NCBI GenBank assembly: GCA_040220415.1
Contig: JAVJUV010000164.1
Coordinates: 1 to 64,000, forward strand
Origin: JAVJUV01 sp040220415
Lineage (GTDB): Bacteria; Pseudomonadota; Alphaproteobacteria; Rhodobacterales; Rhodobacteraceae
Direction: 5' to 3'
Length of the DNA: 64,000 nt
Shown one piece after another: positions 51,734-60,178 of this stretch. The position numbers and the translations under genes are program-made. Each line of letters begins with the position of its first letter. Position 1 is the stretch's first letter. The notes beneath the pieces were generated by a model that was not told where the DNA came from, searched no databases, and saw only the letters and a list, made by a program, of their open reading frames with translations.

Positions 51734-52199
51734 CGCCCGCCTTCAATCGGTGTCCCACAATGACCCCCTTCGCCAGGCTCGCCTCGATGAAACAGCCTTT
51801 CTTGGCCGCATCGATCAAACGCACCTGATCTTCTGCTGAAGCATCCGTATCAAGCTCGACGTCCAGACTGAACCCTATAGGTTCGGAAACATAGGGACCG
51901 TTGCCTTCCTGAACGCCCTGCCAGTGCAGTCGCGCATGCACATCGACTTTGCGGATCGGGATGCGCAGCCGCTTCGAGAAGGCCCGCACCTGGGTCATGA
52001 AACACCCAGTCAGCGCCGCCGTGAACAGCGCCAGCGGCGGCGGGGCCGTACCGTCACCGCCGTGAAACGGCCCTTCGTCTGTGGCAAGATCGAATTGCTC
52101 GCCCATCGTCACGAAGTCCACCGCGATATCGTTGCGCATTTTTCCGGTCGACTGCCCGTGACCCTCGAAGACGATATCGAAACGTTTTTCATCGGCCAT
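51714..52199 (-). CDS. OsmC-family protein, second copy
   Basis: A 161-residue OsmC-fold protein with cysteines in FTAALTGCFMTQVRAF and IDAAKKGCFIEASLAKGV. It is more like the OsmC-like YhfA branch than the gene at 50093. First gene of the OsmC-TetR operon and divergent from the cyclase gene across site D. Confidence 0.88.
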   Translation of the reverse strand: MADEKRFDIVFEGHGQSTGKMRNDIAVDFVTMGEQFDLATDEGPFHGGDGTAPPPLALFTAALTGCFMTQVRAFSKRLRIPIRKVDVHARLHWQGVQEGNGPYVSEPIGFSLDVELDTDASAEDQVRLIDAAKKGCFIEASLAKGVIVGHRLKAGDDWRDI

Positions 52200-52242
52200 G
52201 GCGTCCCTTCCCGAAGACTATCGTTGACAGAGCCTCACTTAA

Positions 52243-52258
52243 TTTTTCAATTGATAAA
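52243..52258. promoter_or_regulatory. TetR-type operator, site D
   Basis: TTTTTCA-AT-TGATAAA: six of seven pairs, in the 89-base divergent promoter between the OsmC-TetR operon and the cyclase-GST operon. Confidence 0.62.
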
Positions 52259-52288
52259 TAAGCAAGACGAAAACGCCGGGGAGGACAC

Positions 52289-53245
52289 ATGGCACGCTAT
52301 ACGCGCGAAGATATCTATCGCACCGCGAAGGAGCTTTCGAACCACGGTCGCTGGGGCGACGACGACCAGATCGGGACGCTGAACAACATCAGCCCCGAGG
52401 ACATCGTCAACGCAGCCAAGCTTGTGCGAAAGGGCAAAACGTTTGCCCTTGGGCTGGACCTGAAGCAGAAAATCCAGTCGGGTCTTTTCGGCGGGCGCTG
52501 GAACCTGATTCATCAGATGTTGGCGACCGGCACGGATGCGGTACACGGCGAGCAGGACGGCGACGGCAAGGCCTATCTACGCTATGCAGACGACGCGATC
52601 AATCTGCCCTGCCAGGGGTCAACCCAGTGGGACGCGCTGTGTCACATCTTCCTGGATGACAAGATGTACAACGGCTTTCCCGCAACGGATGTGACCGTGA
52701 ACGGCGCCAAGCACCTTGGAATCGAGAACGTGCGCGACAAGATGGTCGGGCGCGGCGTTCTGCTGGATATTGCGCGCTGGAAAGGCGTCGACAGCCTGGA
52801 GGACGGCTATCCGATCACCAACGACGACCTGGATGCCTGCGCCGCCGCGCAAGGTGTCGAGATTCGTAAAGGCGATTTCGTGATCGTGCGCACCGGACAC
52901 CAGGAGCGGTGCCTCGCAAGCGGCGACTGGACCGGATATGCCGGCGGCGACGCGCCGGGACTGGCCTTCGAGACGGCCCACTGGATCAAGAAGCACGACA
53001 TCGCCGCGATCTGCGCCGACACCTGGGGGTGCGAGGTGCGCCCCAACGAAACCGACGAGGCGAACCAGCCCTGGCACTGGGTGGTGATTCCGGCGATCGG
53101 CATCTCGATGGGCGAGATCTTCTACCTGAAGGAGCTGAGCGCGGATTGCGCCGAGGACGGCGTCTACGAGTTCTTCTTCTGCGCCCCGCCCCTGCACCTG
53201 CCGGGGGGCGCCGGATCGCCCATCAACCCACAGGCGATCAAGTGA
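52289..53245 (+). CDS. Cyclase-family (PF04199) metal-dependent hydrolase
   Basis: A 318-residue protein related to kynurenine formamidase and isatin hydrolase. The core is LPCQGSTQWDALCHIFLDDKMYNGFP: the long-form cyclase version in which the HxGTHxD motif of small formamidases reads QxxTQWD. GRGVLLDIARWKG and VRTGHQ follow as in the family. It would hydrolyse an amide, lactone or ring. Behind GGGGAGGA; coupled to the GST gene (GTGA overlap). Divergent from the OsmC-TetR operon. Confidence 0.88.
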   Translation: MARYTREDIYRTAKELSNHGRWGDDDQIGTLNNISPEDIVNAAKLVRKGKTFALGLDLKQKIQSGLFGGRWNLIHQMLATGTDAVHGEQDGDGKAYLRYADDAINLPCQGSTQWDALCHIFLDDKMYNGFPATDVTVNGAKHLGIENVRDKMVGRGVLLDIARWKGVDSLEDGYPITNDDLDACAAAQGVEIRKGDFVIVRTGHQERCLASGDWTGYAGGDAPGLAFETAHWIKKHDIAAICADTWGCEVRPNETDEANQPWHWVVIPAIGISMGEIFYLKELSADCAEDGVYEFFFCAPPLHLPGGAGSPINPQAIK

Positions 53246-53853
53246 CGCCGACGCTTTGGGGCCGCGCAAGTTCGGTCAACGTTCAGAAAGTCATGTGGAC
53301 GCTGGCCGAACTTGGCCTGGACCATGAAAGGATCGACGCCGGCGGCAAGTACGGCGTCACGGATACCGACGCCTTTGCCGCGCTCAATCCGAACCGGCGC
53401 GTTCCGGTCTGGCAGGAGGACGGGTTGGCGCTGTGGGAAAGCCACGCCATCGTCCGTCACCTGGCGGCGCGCGGCATCCCGCACGATCCGGTCGCGGACC
53501 AGTGGATGGAATGGACCACGTCCAGCCTGCAGCCGCCTTTCATCGGCGTTTTCTGGCAGGTGGTGCGGACGCCGCCACAGAAGCGTTCCGCAGAAACAAT
53601 CGCCAGACATTCCGACGCCCTGAACGCAGCCCTTGACATTCTCGACGACCGGCTGGCCAAAAGTGACTGGCTGAACGGTCGTGAATTCTCGACCGCGGAA
53701 ATTGCGGCGGGATCGCTGATGTATCGCATCCACGATATCGACTGGCCAACAGGCACATTTCCCAATGTCTCGGACTGGTATACCCGTTTGCGGCAGCGGC
53801 CCGCCTATCGCACCGCAGTCATGACATCGTATGACGAATTGCGGGCGGGCTGA
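53242..53853 (+). CDS. Glutathione S-transferase family protein
   Basis: A 203-residue GST: thioredoxin-like N-domain with TLWGRASSVNVQKVMWTLAELGL, the cis-Pro/glutathione motif RRVPVWQEDGLALWESHAIVRHLA (about 47-70), and an all-helical C-domain with NGREFSTAEIAAGSLMYRI. GTG start at 53242 overlaps the cyclase stop; the longer ATG frame runs through the cyclase gene. It may use glutathione for isomerisation or ring opening of a pathway intermediate. Confidence 0.9.
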   Translation: MTPTLWGRASSVNVQKVMWTLAELGLDHERIDAGGKYGVTDTDAFAALNPNRRVPVWQEDGLALWESHAIVRHLAARGIPHDPVADQWMEWTTSSLQPPFIGVFWQVVRTPPQKRSAETIARHSDALNAALDILDDRLAKSDWLNGREFSTAEIAAGSLMYRIHDIDWPTGTFPNVSDWYTRLRQRPAYRTAVMTSYDELRAG

Positions 53854-53856
53854 CGA

Positions 53857-55056
53857 TCAGCGCAGCGCGTGGGGAACCACGGCCGTCTCGTGCATCACAG
53901 CGTCGCGATTCGGATGGCTGCGACCATCGGCATTAACGCCCGGATCGCCGCCGAAGATATACGTGCCCAGCCGCCGCGACGCCTCGAAAGCGATCCGGCA
54001 TGGTCCTACGCGCGCTTCGGAATAGGCCGTAAGAGCCTCCGGCACCGACAGATCGCACAGCGCCCCGGCCAACGCGAGCGCATCCTGTGCGGCCTTGGTA
54101 ACACCCATCCCCACATGGGGCCGCGCCACGCAAGCGGCATCGCCCGCCAACGCGACACCGCCCTTGGCCATGACCGGGGAATGATGATCGTAGATCGGCG
54201 TGAAAAAAGGTCGGTCGCTGACCGCCAGAATGTCGTTGAACGGCCCTGGAAGGCGGGTCTTCGCATCCTCGTACATCGCGGTAATCACATCGTCGCGGAT
54301 CATCGGAGGCGGGATCGAGACGGCATGGTGCGTGCCATAGGCGTCGGTCAGCATGCTTTCCAACCGCTCGCGCGGAACCTTCGAATACCATACGAAATTG
54401 TAGCGCAGGTGCCCCTGCCTCAGATCGTTGTCCGCTCCGGCGATGGGATAACCGATGATCTGCGTGCCGTTCGGAATGAAGAACCCGAAGGTCTTGAAGA
54501 TATCGGACCGGACGTGGTCGGGCAGGTCGGCCTCGGCGGCGAGCGTGCGCCAAACGACGTAACCGGAATATTGCGGCTGGATATCGGGCAGCATCTGCGC
54601 CCTTATCGCCGAGCGGAATCCATCGGCGCCAACCAGCAGGTCGGCTTCTTCGTTGCTGCCATCCGCGAAATGGCAGACAACGCGGTCCCCGCCGTCATCA
54701 AAGCCTGTCGCCGTGCGATCCAGCCGGTAGGCGCCTTCGGGCATGATGGCCCGCAACACCTGGTAGACCCGATCCCAGGACGTAACGACCTGATGAAAAT
54801 CGAAAGCCGCGACGCGGGCACCGTTCATGTCGTAGGCCACGCGCTCGAACACGTCGACGCCCAACGATCCGGTGTCGGCGCCCACCACTTGCAGAGCGGC
54901 AAGCAGTTCGGGATGCGTAACGATTCCCGCGCCACGTCCGGCAAGCGGCACGGGCGAACGTTCATATACCCGCACGTCCCAGCCTGCGCGCAAAAGAGCG
55001 GCGCCCGCGAACAGACCACCGATGGACCCACCGGCGATAATAGCCCGACCTGTCAT
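53857..55056 (-). CDS. FAD-dependent aromatic monooxygenase, 2,6-dihydroxypyridine 3-hydroxylase-like
   Basis: A 399-residue class A flavoprotein hydroxylase. It has the GxGxxG-like IIAGGSIGGLFAGAALLRAGWDVRVYERSP (about 6-35), the DG motif LLVGADGFRSAIR and the GD motif VALAGDAACVARPHVGMGVTKAAQDA. Segments such as YSGYVVWRTL, YPIAGADNDLR, YNFVWY and RPHVGMG follow the 2,6-dihydroxypyridine 3-monooxygenase of Arthrobacter nicotine plasmids as I recall it. It would hydroxylate an activated aromatic or heteroaromatic ring with NAD(P)H. Convergent with the GST gene; divergent from the next GST across site E. Confidence 0.87.
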   Translation of the reverse strand: MTGRAIIAGGSIGGLFAGAALLRAGWDVRVYERSPVPLAGRGAGIVTHPELLAALQVVGADTGSLGVDVFERVAYDMNGARVAAFDFHQVVTSWDRVYQVLRAIMPEGAYRLDRTATGFDDGGDRVVCHFADGSNEEADLLVGADGFRSAIRAQMLPDIQPQYSGYVVWRTLAAEADLPDHVRSDIFKTFGFFIPNGTQIIGYPIAGADNDLRQGHLRYNFVWYSKVPRERLESMLTDAYGTHHAVSIPPPMIRDDVITAMYEDAKTRLPGPFNDILAVSDRPFFTPIYDHHSPVMAKGGVALAGDAACVARPHVGMGVTKAAQDALALAGALCDLSVPEALTAYSEARVGPCRIAFEASRRLGTYIFGGDPGVNADGRSHPNRDAVMHETAVVPHALR

Positions 55057-55359
55057 TTCGATGGCCCCTTCTTTCGCAAAACGTCCCCTGCCCGGCAGCG
55101 ACCGCTTGGCCGGCGGCCATCGCGATTCAAGTCGAGGCCGATAGCTGTCATGCCCTTGCCCTCCGGCGAAGAATGAGTGTTTATCCGAGGCCCGCGGGCC
55201 GCGTATCGCCGCGTCCGGATGAGCGGTTCGGACCAGTTTTTGCGAACTCTTCGCTTCTGTTTGGAAATTAAGTTATAGGTCGATAAACGGATTGCAAAGG
55301 GGGCTTGATATTCGTCATTCCCCGGAGACACGAAACCTGACAGGCGAAGGAGCCGCTGA
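55057..55359. other. 303-base divergent promoter region
   Basis: Non-coding DNA between the FAD monooxygenase and the second GST gene. It contains operator site E (55273-55288), a GC palindrome around GGCCCGCGGGCC (55188-55199) and little else I can name. Confidence 0.5.
55273..55288. promoter_or_regulatory. TetR-type operator, site E
   Basis: GTTATAG-GT-CGATAAA: five of seven pairs match TTTATCG-NN-CGATAAA. It is the weakest left half of the five sites but has an exact right half. Confidence 0.5.
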
Positions 55360-55998
55360 ATGATCGATCTCTACACATGGACCACGCCGAACGGGCGCAA
55401 GGTCTCGATCATGCTTGAAGAACTGGGTGTTCCCTACGAGGTGCACAGCATCAACATCGGCGAGGGCGAACAGCACGAGCCGGATTTCCTGAAGATTTCA
55501 CCCAACAACCGCATCCCCGCCATCGTCGACCGCGACAATGGGCTTGCGCTGATGGAATCGGGCGCCATCATGCTTTACCTGGGCCAGAAACACGGGCGCT
55601 TCCTTTGCGAGGGAGACGAGTATTGGCGCATGATGGAGTGGCTGATGTGGCAGATGGGCGGACTGGGCCCGATGCTGGGCCAGGTGCATCACTTCGTGAA
55701 GTACAACAAGGGCAAATCCGAGTACGCGGAAGAGCGTTATTCGAAAGAAGGCCACCGTCTTTATCGCGTGTTGAATACCCGGCTTGAGGGTCGAGACTTC
55801 ATCGCGGGCACCGGTCGTGGAGAATACACCGTCGCCGACATGGCCTGCTGGCCCTGGATTTCGCGCTTCGAGTGGCAGGAAATCGACCTGGCCGACTACC
55901 CCAACGTACGCGACTGGTATGTCCGCATCGCCGAACGCCCGGCCGTGCAGAAGGGCTATCAGGTTCCGAAATTCGTCACCGACATTCCCATGCCGTGA
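55360..55998 (+). CDS. Glutathione S-transferase, YfcG/YghU-like (Nu class)
   Basis: A 212-residue GST. The N-terminus MIDLYTWTTPNGRKVSIMLEELGVPYEVHSINI with the TPN motif and the NNRIPAIVDRDNGLALMESGAIMLYLGQK block is characteristic of YfcG/YghU-type enzymes, which act as disulfide-bond reductases or conjugate electrophiles. First gene of a short operon with the MBL hydrolase; site E lies 72 bases upstream. Confidence 0.92.
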   Translation: MIDLYTWTTPNGRKVSIMLEELGVPYEVHSINIGEGEQHEPDFLKISPNNRIPAIVDRDNGLALMESGAIMLYLGQKHGRFLCEGDEYWRMMEWLMWQMGGLGPMLGQVHHFVKYNKGKSEYAEERYSKEGHRLYRVLNTRLEGRDFIAGTGRGEYTVADMACWPWISRFEWQEIDLADYPNVRDWYVRIAERPAVQKGYQVPKFVTDIPMP

Positions 55999-56005
55999 GG
56001 ACATC

Positions 56006-56887
56006 ATGACCGCAAGTATGCTTGGCGCGCTGCGCCACCCCGCCCATCGCTTCGTTCTGGGTGACGCCGAGGTCACAACCATCCTCGACGGCACCCTGCC
56101 GATGGGTATCCGCCCGCCCTTCCTGCTGGACAAGAACGACGACGAGGTCGCAGCGATTGCGGGCGCTGCCAACCTGCCGACGGACAAGCTGGAAAACAAC
56201 TTCATCCCGACACTGGTCAACACCGGCTCGGAGCTGGTGCTTTTCGACACCGGCTGCGGTCACTTCCGACGCGACAAGGGCGCGGGTTTCTTGCTGGAGA
56301 GGCTGGCCGAAGCGGGCTATTCGGCGGACGACATCGACGCTGTAGCACTGACCCACGTTCACCCCGACCACATCGGCGGCATCCTGGAGAACGGTCAATT
56401 GGCCTTTCCCAATGCTGAACTGATGATCGGGCGGCGCGAGTTCGACGAATGGAACTCGGGCGAGAATATCCCACCGCAACGCTCGGAGAACCGCGAGATG
56501 TTTCTGAATCTGATCGCGCCTCTGGCCGAGCGGTTCCGCTTTCTCGAAGACGGCGACCGCGTCGCCTCGGGCATCACCGCCGAAGCGGCCTTCGGCCACT
56601 CGCTGGGCCTGATGATGTTCCGCGTCGAGAGCGCAGGCAGCCAGGTGCTGATCTGGGGCGATGTCGCGAACCACTTCGTGTTTTCGGTCGGTCACCCCGA
56701 CAGCCCCGTGGGTTTCGACGACGACAAGGAGGCCGCGATCGCCACGCGTCGCCGGGTCCTGGACATGGCCGCAACCGACAGGCTGCTGATCGCGGGGCAT
56801 CACATGCCCTACCCCTCGGTCGGATACGTCGAGAAAGACGGAAACGCCTATCGCTGGACACCTGCGGCGTATCAGTTACGACTGTAA
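56006..56887 (+). CDS. MBL-fold metallo-hydrolase
   Basis: A 293-residue metallo-beta-lactamase-fold protein. The metal motif THVHPDHIGG (HxHxDH, about residues 112-121), DTGCGHF, GHSLGLMMF and the late GHHMPYPS supply the ligands. The overall layout resembles quorum-quenching lactonases and aryl hydrolases. ATG at 56006 is 7 bases after the GST stop. Probably hydrolyses a lactone or ester of the pathway. Confidence 0.9.
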   Translation: MTASMLGALRHPAHRFVLGDAEVTTILDGTLPMGIRPPFLLDKNDDEVAAIAGAANLPTDKLENNFIPTLVNTGSELVLFDTGCGHFRRDKGAGFLLERLAEAGYSADDIDAVALTHVHPDHIGGILENGQLAFPNAELMIGRREFDEWNSGENIPPQRSENREMFLNLIAPLAERFRFLEDGDRVASGITAEAAFGHSLGLMMFRVESAGSQVLIWGDVANHFVFSVGHPDSPVGFDDDKEAAIATRRRVLDMAATDRLLIAGHHMPYPSVGYVEKDGNAYRWTPAAYQLRL

Positions 56888-56924
56888 TGCTGCCTTGACG
56901 CATCAGGCGCTGGAAAGCATCATG

Positions 56925-56942
56925 ACTCTGATACATCAGAGT
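56925..56942. promoter_or_regulatory. GntR-type operator before the third GntR gene
   Basis: ACTCTGAT-AC-ATCAGAGT is a perfect 8-base inverted repeat with a 2-base centre, ending five bases before the start codon at 56948. It shares TGATAYATCA with the element at 57615, on the other side of the regulator gene, so autorepression plus control of the ABC operon is likely. Confidence 0.7.
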
Positions 56943-56947
56943 AGCAC

Positions 56948-57601
56948 ATGACTGACAGCCTGATACGCCACAAGATATACGAACGGATTCGCGCGGATAT
57001 TCTTTCGTGCGCTCTTACGCCCGGCCTGCAGTTCCGCGAAGGCGAGCTTGCCGAGAAGTTCGGCGTCTCGAAGTCGCCGATCAGGGACGCACTTCAACGC
57101 CTCGAAATCGAAGGCCTGATCGAGATAGAACCGCGCCGCGGCCATCGTGTCGCACCCATCTCGATTGCCGACGCGCAGGACATCCTGGACCTGCGCGAAA
57201 TCCTCGAAGCAGGCGCACTCAGAACGATTGTGGCTCGCGCCACTGACGAAGAACTGAGGGCGCTGGACGAGATGCGCGAGGCAAATACCTCTGATATGAA
57301 TGCTTTCGCTGACTACAATCGCCAGTTTCACCTGGCCATATGCGAGGCCTCGGGGAATCAGCGCCTGGCCAGTTCGATGGCCGGCCTGATGGAGAACTAT
57401 GACCGTCTGTGCATCGTCTCGCTGACGTCGGGGCGCGACGAGTTGGGCTCGATGAGCGATGCGCTTGCCGACCACAACACCATCATAGACGCGCTTCAGG
57501 CCAGAAACGCCGCCGCCGCTGTCCGCGCGTCTGCACGACACGTAAAGAAGTCTCGCACCAAGGTCATGAGAGGACTTCAGAATCGTCCCGTCGTCGCCTG
57601 A
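56948..57601 (+). CDS. GntR-family (FadR subfamily) transcription regulator
   Basis: A 217-residue FCD-type GntR regulator: winged helix with REGELAEKFGVSKSPIRDALQRLEIEGLI (about 27-55), then the helical ligand domain with DLREILEAGALR, YNRQFHLAICEASGN and ALADHNTIIDALQARN holding the metal ligands. It precedes the ABC transporter genes in the same direction and is bracketed by two related palindromes. Confidence 0.92.
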   Translation: MTDSLIRHKIYERIRADILSCALTPGLQFREGELAEKFGVSKSPIRDALQRLEIEGLIEIEPRRGHRVAPISIADAQDILDLREILEAGALRTIVARATDEELRALDEMREANTSDMNAFADYNRQFHLAICEASGNQRLASSMAGLMENYDRLCIVSLTSGRDELGSMSDALADHNTIIDALQARNAAAAVRASARHVKKSRTKVMRGLQNRPVVA

Positions 57602-57614
57602 AAAATCTGTTTGG

Positions 57615-57643
57615 TGATATATCAGTATTGTGTCAAACTGACA
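57615..57643. promoter_or_regulatory. Palindromes before the ABC operon
   Basis: TGATATATCA (57615-57624) is a perfect palindrome related to the element upstream of the GntR gene. TGTCA-AAC-TGACA (57631-57643) is a second perfect inverted repeat seven bases on. Both lie in the 75-base leader of the ABC ATPase gene and are probable binding sites. Confidence 0.6.
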
Positions 57644-57676
57644 TGGCTGACATTTCAAAAACGACTCAGGGGGGAC

Positions 57677-58456
57677 ATGGAACAGGCAACTGCTGCGCAG
57701 GTTTCGGAAACAGTGGTCAGCGGATCGTCGGTCGGAAAGACCTTCGCGCACGGCGCTGTTGTGGCCCTAGACGATGCGAACTTCACCATCGAGAAAGGGG
57801 CTTTCATCTCTCTCGTCGGCCCATCCGGTTGCGGGAAGTCGACGCTGCTGCGTCTGATTTCAGGCCTGATCGAGCCAACCAGCGGCGCACTCAGCGTTCA
57901 TGGCACCAAGGTTGCCGGTGCGCGCCAAGACGTCGCGATGATGTTTCAGCGCGCGACATTGCTGGAATGGCGCACGGCCATCGAAAACGTCCTGCTTCCG
58001 ACCGAGATGCAACGCCGGATCACGTCCGAGGACAAGGACCGGGCGATGGATCTGCTGCAACTGGTCGGACTTGGAGACTTCGCCTTCTCTTTCCCCGCAC
58101 AGCTTTCAGGCGGCATGCAGCAGCGCGTGGCGCTGGCCCGGCTTCTTCAGACCGGTGCCGATGTCCTGCTGCTGGACGAGCCTTTCGGTGCGCTTGACGA
58201 GTTCACGCGCGAACGGCTGAACATCGAGCTTCTGCGAATTGTCGGCGAAATCGGCGCAACGACGATCTTCGTGACCCATAATATTGCAGAGGCGATCTTT
58301 CTGGCCGACCAGGTCTATGTCATGACACCCCGGCCCGGTCGCATAGCAAGCGTGATCGACGTGCCGCTTGCGCGTCCTCGCGAATTGTCCGTCCAGCTTT
58401 CGCCCGAGTTCAACCACCTTGTCGAGGAAGCCCGCGTGACCCTGGGAGCGCTCTGA
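57677..58456 (+). CDS. ABC transporter ATP-binding protein (nitrate/sulfonate/taurine type)
   Basis: A 259-residue ATPase: Walker A GPSGCGKST (about 48-56), Q-loop MMFQRATLLEW, signature LSGGMQQR, Walker B VLLLDEPFGALDE and the H-loop FVTHNIAEAIFLAD. The MFQ..LLxW pattern and EA(I/V)FLAD are typical of SsuB/TauB. Start at MEQATA behind GGGGGGA; an upstream Met at 57611 would place the palindromes inside the gene. Energises the two permeases that follow. Confidence 0.94.
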   Translation: MEQATAAQVSETVVSGSSVGKTFAHGAVVALDDANFTIEKGAFISLVGPSGCGKSTLLRLISGLIEPTSGALSVHGTKVAGARQDVAMMFQRATLLEWRTAIENVLLPTEMQRRITSEDKDRAMDLLQLVGLGDFAFSFPAQLSGGMQQRVALARLLQTGADVLLLDEPFGALDEFTRERLNIELLRIVGEIGATTIFVTHNIAEAIFLADQVYVMTPRPGRIASVIDVPLARPRELSVQLSPEFNHLVEEARVTLGAL

Positions 58457-59313
58457 TGACCGACGCGTCGATCGCCGACGACCTGCCGCGCTCTGGCCTG
58501 TCGCTTGGTATGCGTCGGATTTTGATACACAGCGGCATTTTCCTGTCGCTGATCCTGGCCTGGGAAGTGGGCTCGCGGACCGGGTTTCTCGATCCGCTGT
58601 TCTTTCCGAAACCTTCAGCGATCCTGGCATCGTTCCTGCGCGTCTACATCACACAGGGCAATATCTGGTATCACCTCTACGTCAGCCTTGGACTGGTCTT
58701 TGCGGGCTTCGCCGCCGGCTCGATCCTTGGCGTCGTCCTTGGCAGCCTGGTCGGCTTTAACGCGCTGGTCCGCCGCTTCATCAAGCCATATGTAATCGTG
58801 CTCGAGGCGACGCCTCGCATCGCGGTAGCCCCGCTGCTGATTGCAGCCTTGGGCTTCGGCGCGCAATCCAAGATCGCCATCATCATGCTGGTCTGTTTTT
58901 TTGCGCCGTTTATCAACACTTTATCCGGTGTCGTGAATGTGAACGAGGACAAGCTGGAATTGTTCAAGTCGCTCGGTGCCTCGAAGATGCAAATCCTGCG
59001 CAAGCTGGTATTGCCGGAGGCCGTGCCTGTGATCATGGCCGGTGAGCGGCTTGCCCTGACTGCCGCTCTCTCGGGCGTATTGGTGGCCGAATTCATCCAG
59101 CGCGACCAGGGCATCGGCTCGCTGATCCTGGTCTATACGCGCAATCTGAACATGGCCTCCGCGTTTGCGTGCATCTTCACCCTGACCATCGTGGGCTTCC
59201 TGATCTTCCGCGGCATGGAAATTCTGGACCGCCGCATCGCCTTCTGGAACCACGAAGCGGGCATGTCGCGCATCAGCGCCAAGCGCAAGGCTCGCTGGGA
59301 GGCCCGGAAATGA
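58456..59313 (+). CDS. ABC transporter permease (SsuC/TauC type), first
   Basis: A 285-residue inner-membrane permease of six helices with the ATPase-coupling EAA-like loop LELFKSLGASKMQILRKLVLPEAVPVIMAGERLAL. The start overlaps the ATPase stop by one base. A second, similar permease gene follows, which suggests a heterodimeric channel. Confidence 0.93.
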   Translation: MTDASIADDLPRSGLSLGMRRILIHSGIFLSLILAWEVGSRTGFLDPLFFPKPSAILASFLRVYITQGNIWYHLYVSLGLVFAGFAAGSILGVVLGSLVGFNALVRRFIKPYVIVLEATPRIAVAPLLIAALGFGAQSKIAIIMLVCFFAPFINTLSGVVNVNEDKLELFKSLGASKMQILRKLVLPEAVPVIMAGERLALTAALSGVLVAEFIQRDQGIGSLILVYTRNLNMASAFACIFTLTIVGFLIFRGMEILDRRIAFWNHEAGMSRISAKRKARWEARK

Positions 59314-60158
59314 ACGGACCCGGTCTAGGTTCGAAGCTACTCTGGCGTGCAACCCGCGCCCTTCCCCACCTGGGGCTCTTCGCCGCGCTTATCGTACTCT
59401 GGGAGGTGCTGGTCCGCACCGGCGCCATCACGTCGATCATGATCCCGCGTCCCTCGGCCATAGGAGCCGCGATCATCGATCTGTATTTCGTGAAGGGCAC
59501 GATCTGGCGGCACTTCTTCATCACGCTGACCGAGGCCGTCGTCGGCTTTCTGATCGGCGCAATCGTCGCGGTTTCTCTGGCTGTCGGCTCGTCGCTCTCG
59601 GCTTCGTTCAAACGCTATGTGACGCCCTACGCGATTGTGCTGAACGTCACCCCCGGCATCGCGCTGACCCCGATCATCATCGCCTGGTTTGGCTTCGGCA
59701 TGGGGTCGAAGATGGCATTGGCAGCCGTCATCAGCTTCTTCCCGATCTTCGTCAACACGCTGACCGGCCTGACGCAGCCAGACGACGAACGCGAAGAACT
59801 GTTCCGCTCGCTCGGCGCTGCCCACAGCCAGATATTCTGGAAACTGCGCGTACCCACTGCGCTGCCCCTGATGTTCGCCGGCCTCAAGATCGGCCTGACC
59901 ACCGCGCTGATCGGCGCCGTGGTGGCCGAGTTCGCCCAGGCGACCGAAGGCGTGGGAGTACTGATGAACCGATTCTCGTTCCAACTGAACATGGGTGCCT
60001 CGATCGCCACGCTGCTGAGCATGACGCTGATCGGACTGATCCTGTTCTATTCAATGGAATTCCTCGACGACCGGACGATCTACTGGCGTCGGGAAGAGCG
60101 CCGGGCAGCCGCCTCGCGCGCACGCGCCCGTGCCTGGCAAAGGCGAAAGGGCAGATAA
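59310..60158 (+). CDS. ABC transporter permease (SsuC/TauC type), second
   Basis: A 282-residue permease of the same family, with coupling loop EELFRSLGAAHSQIFWKLRVPTALPLMFAGLKIGL and a very basic C-terminus (RRAAASRARARAWQRRKGR). The ATG at 59310 overlaps the previous stop (ATGA); the longer frame lies inside the first permease gene. Confidence 0.93.
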   Translation: MNGPGLGSKLLWRATRALPHLGLFAALIVLWEVLVRTGAITSIMIPRPSAIGAAIIDLYFVKGTIWRHFFITLTEAVVGFLIGAIVAVSLAVGSSLSASFKRYVTPYAIVLNVTPGIALTPIIIAWFGFGMGSKMALAAVISFFPIFVNTLTGLTQPDDEREELFRSLGAAHSQIFWKLRVPTALPLMFAGLKIGLTTALIGAVVAEFAQATEGVGVLMNRFSFQLNMGASIATLLSMTLIGLILFYSMEFLDDRTIYWRREERRAAASRARARAWQRRKGR

Positions 60159-60178
60159 CTGAACCTGGGAGGACAAAG

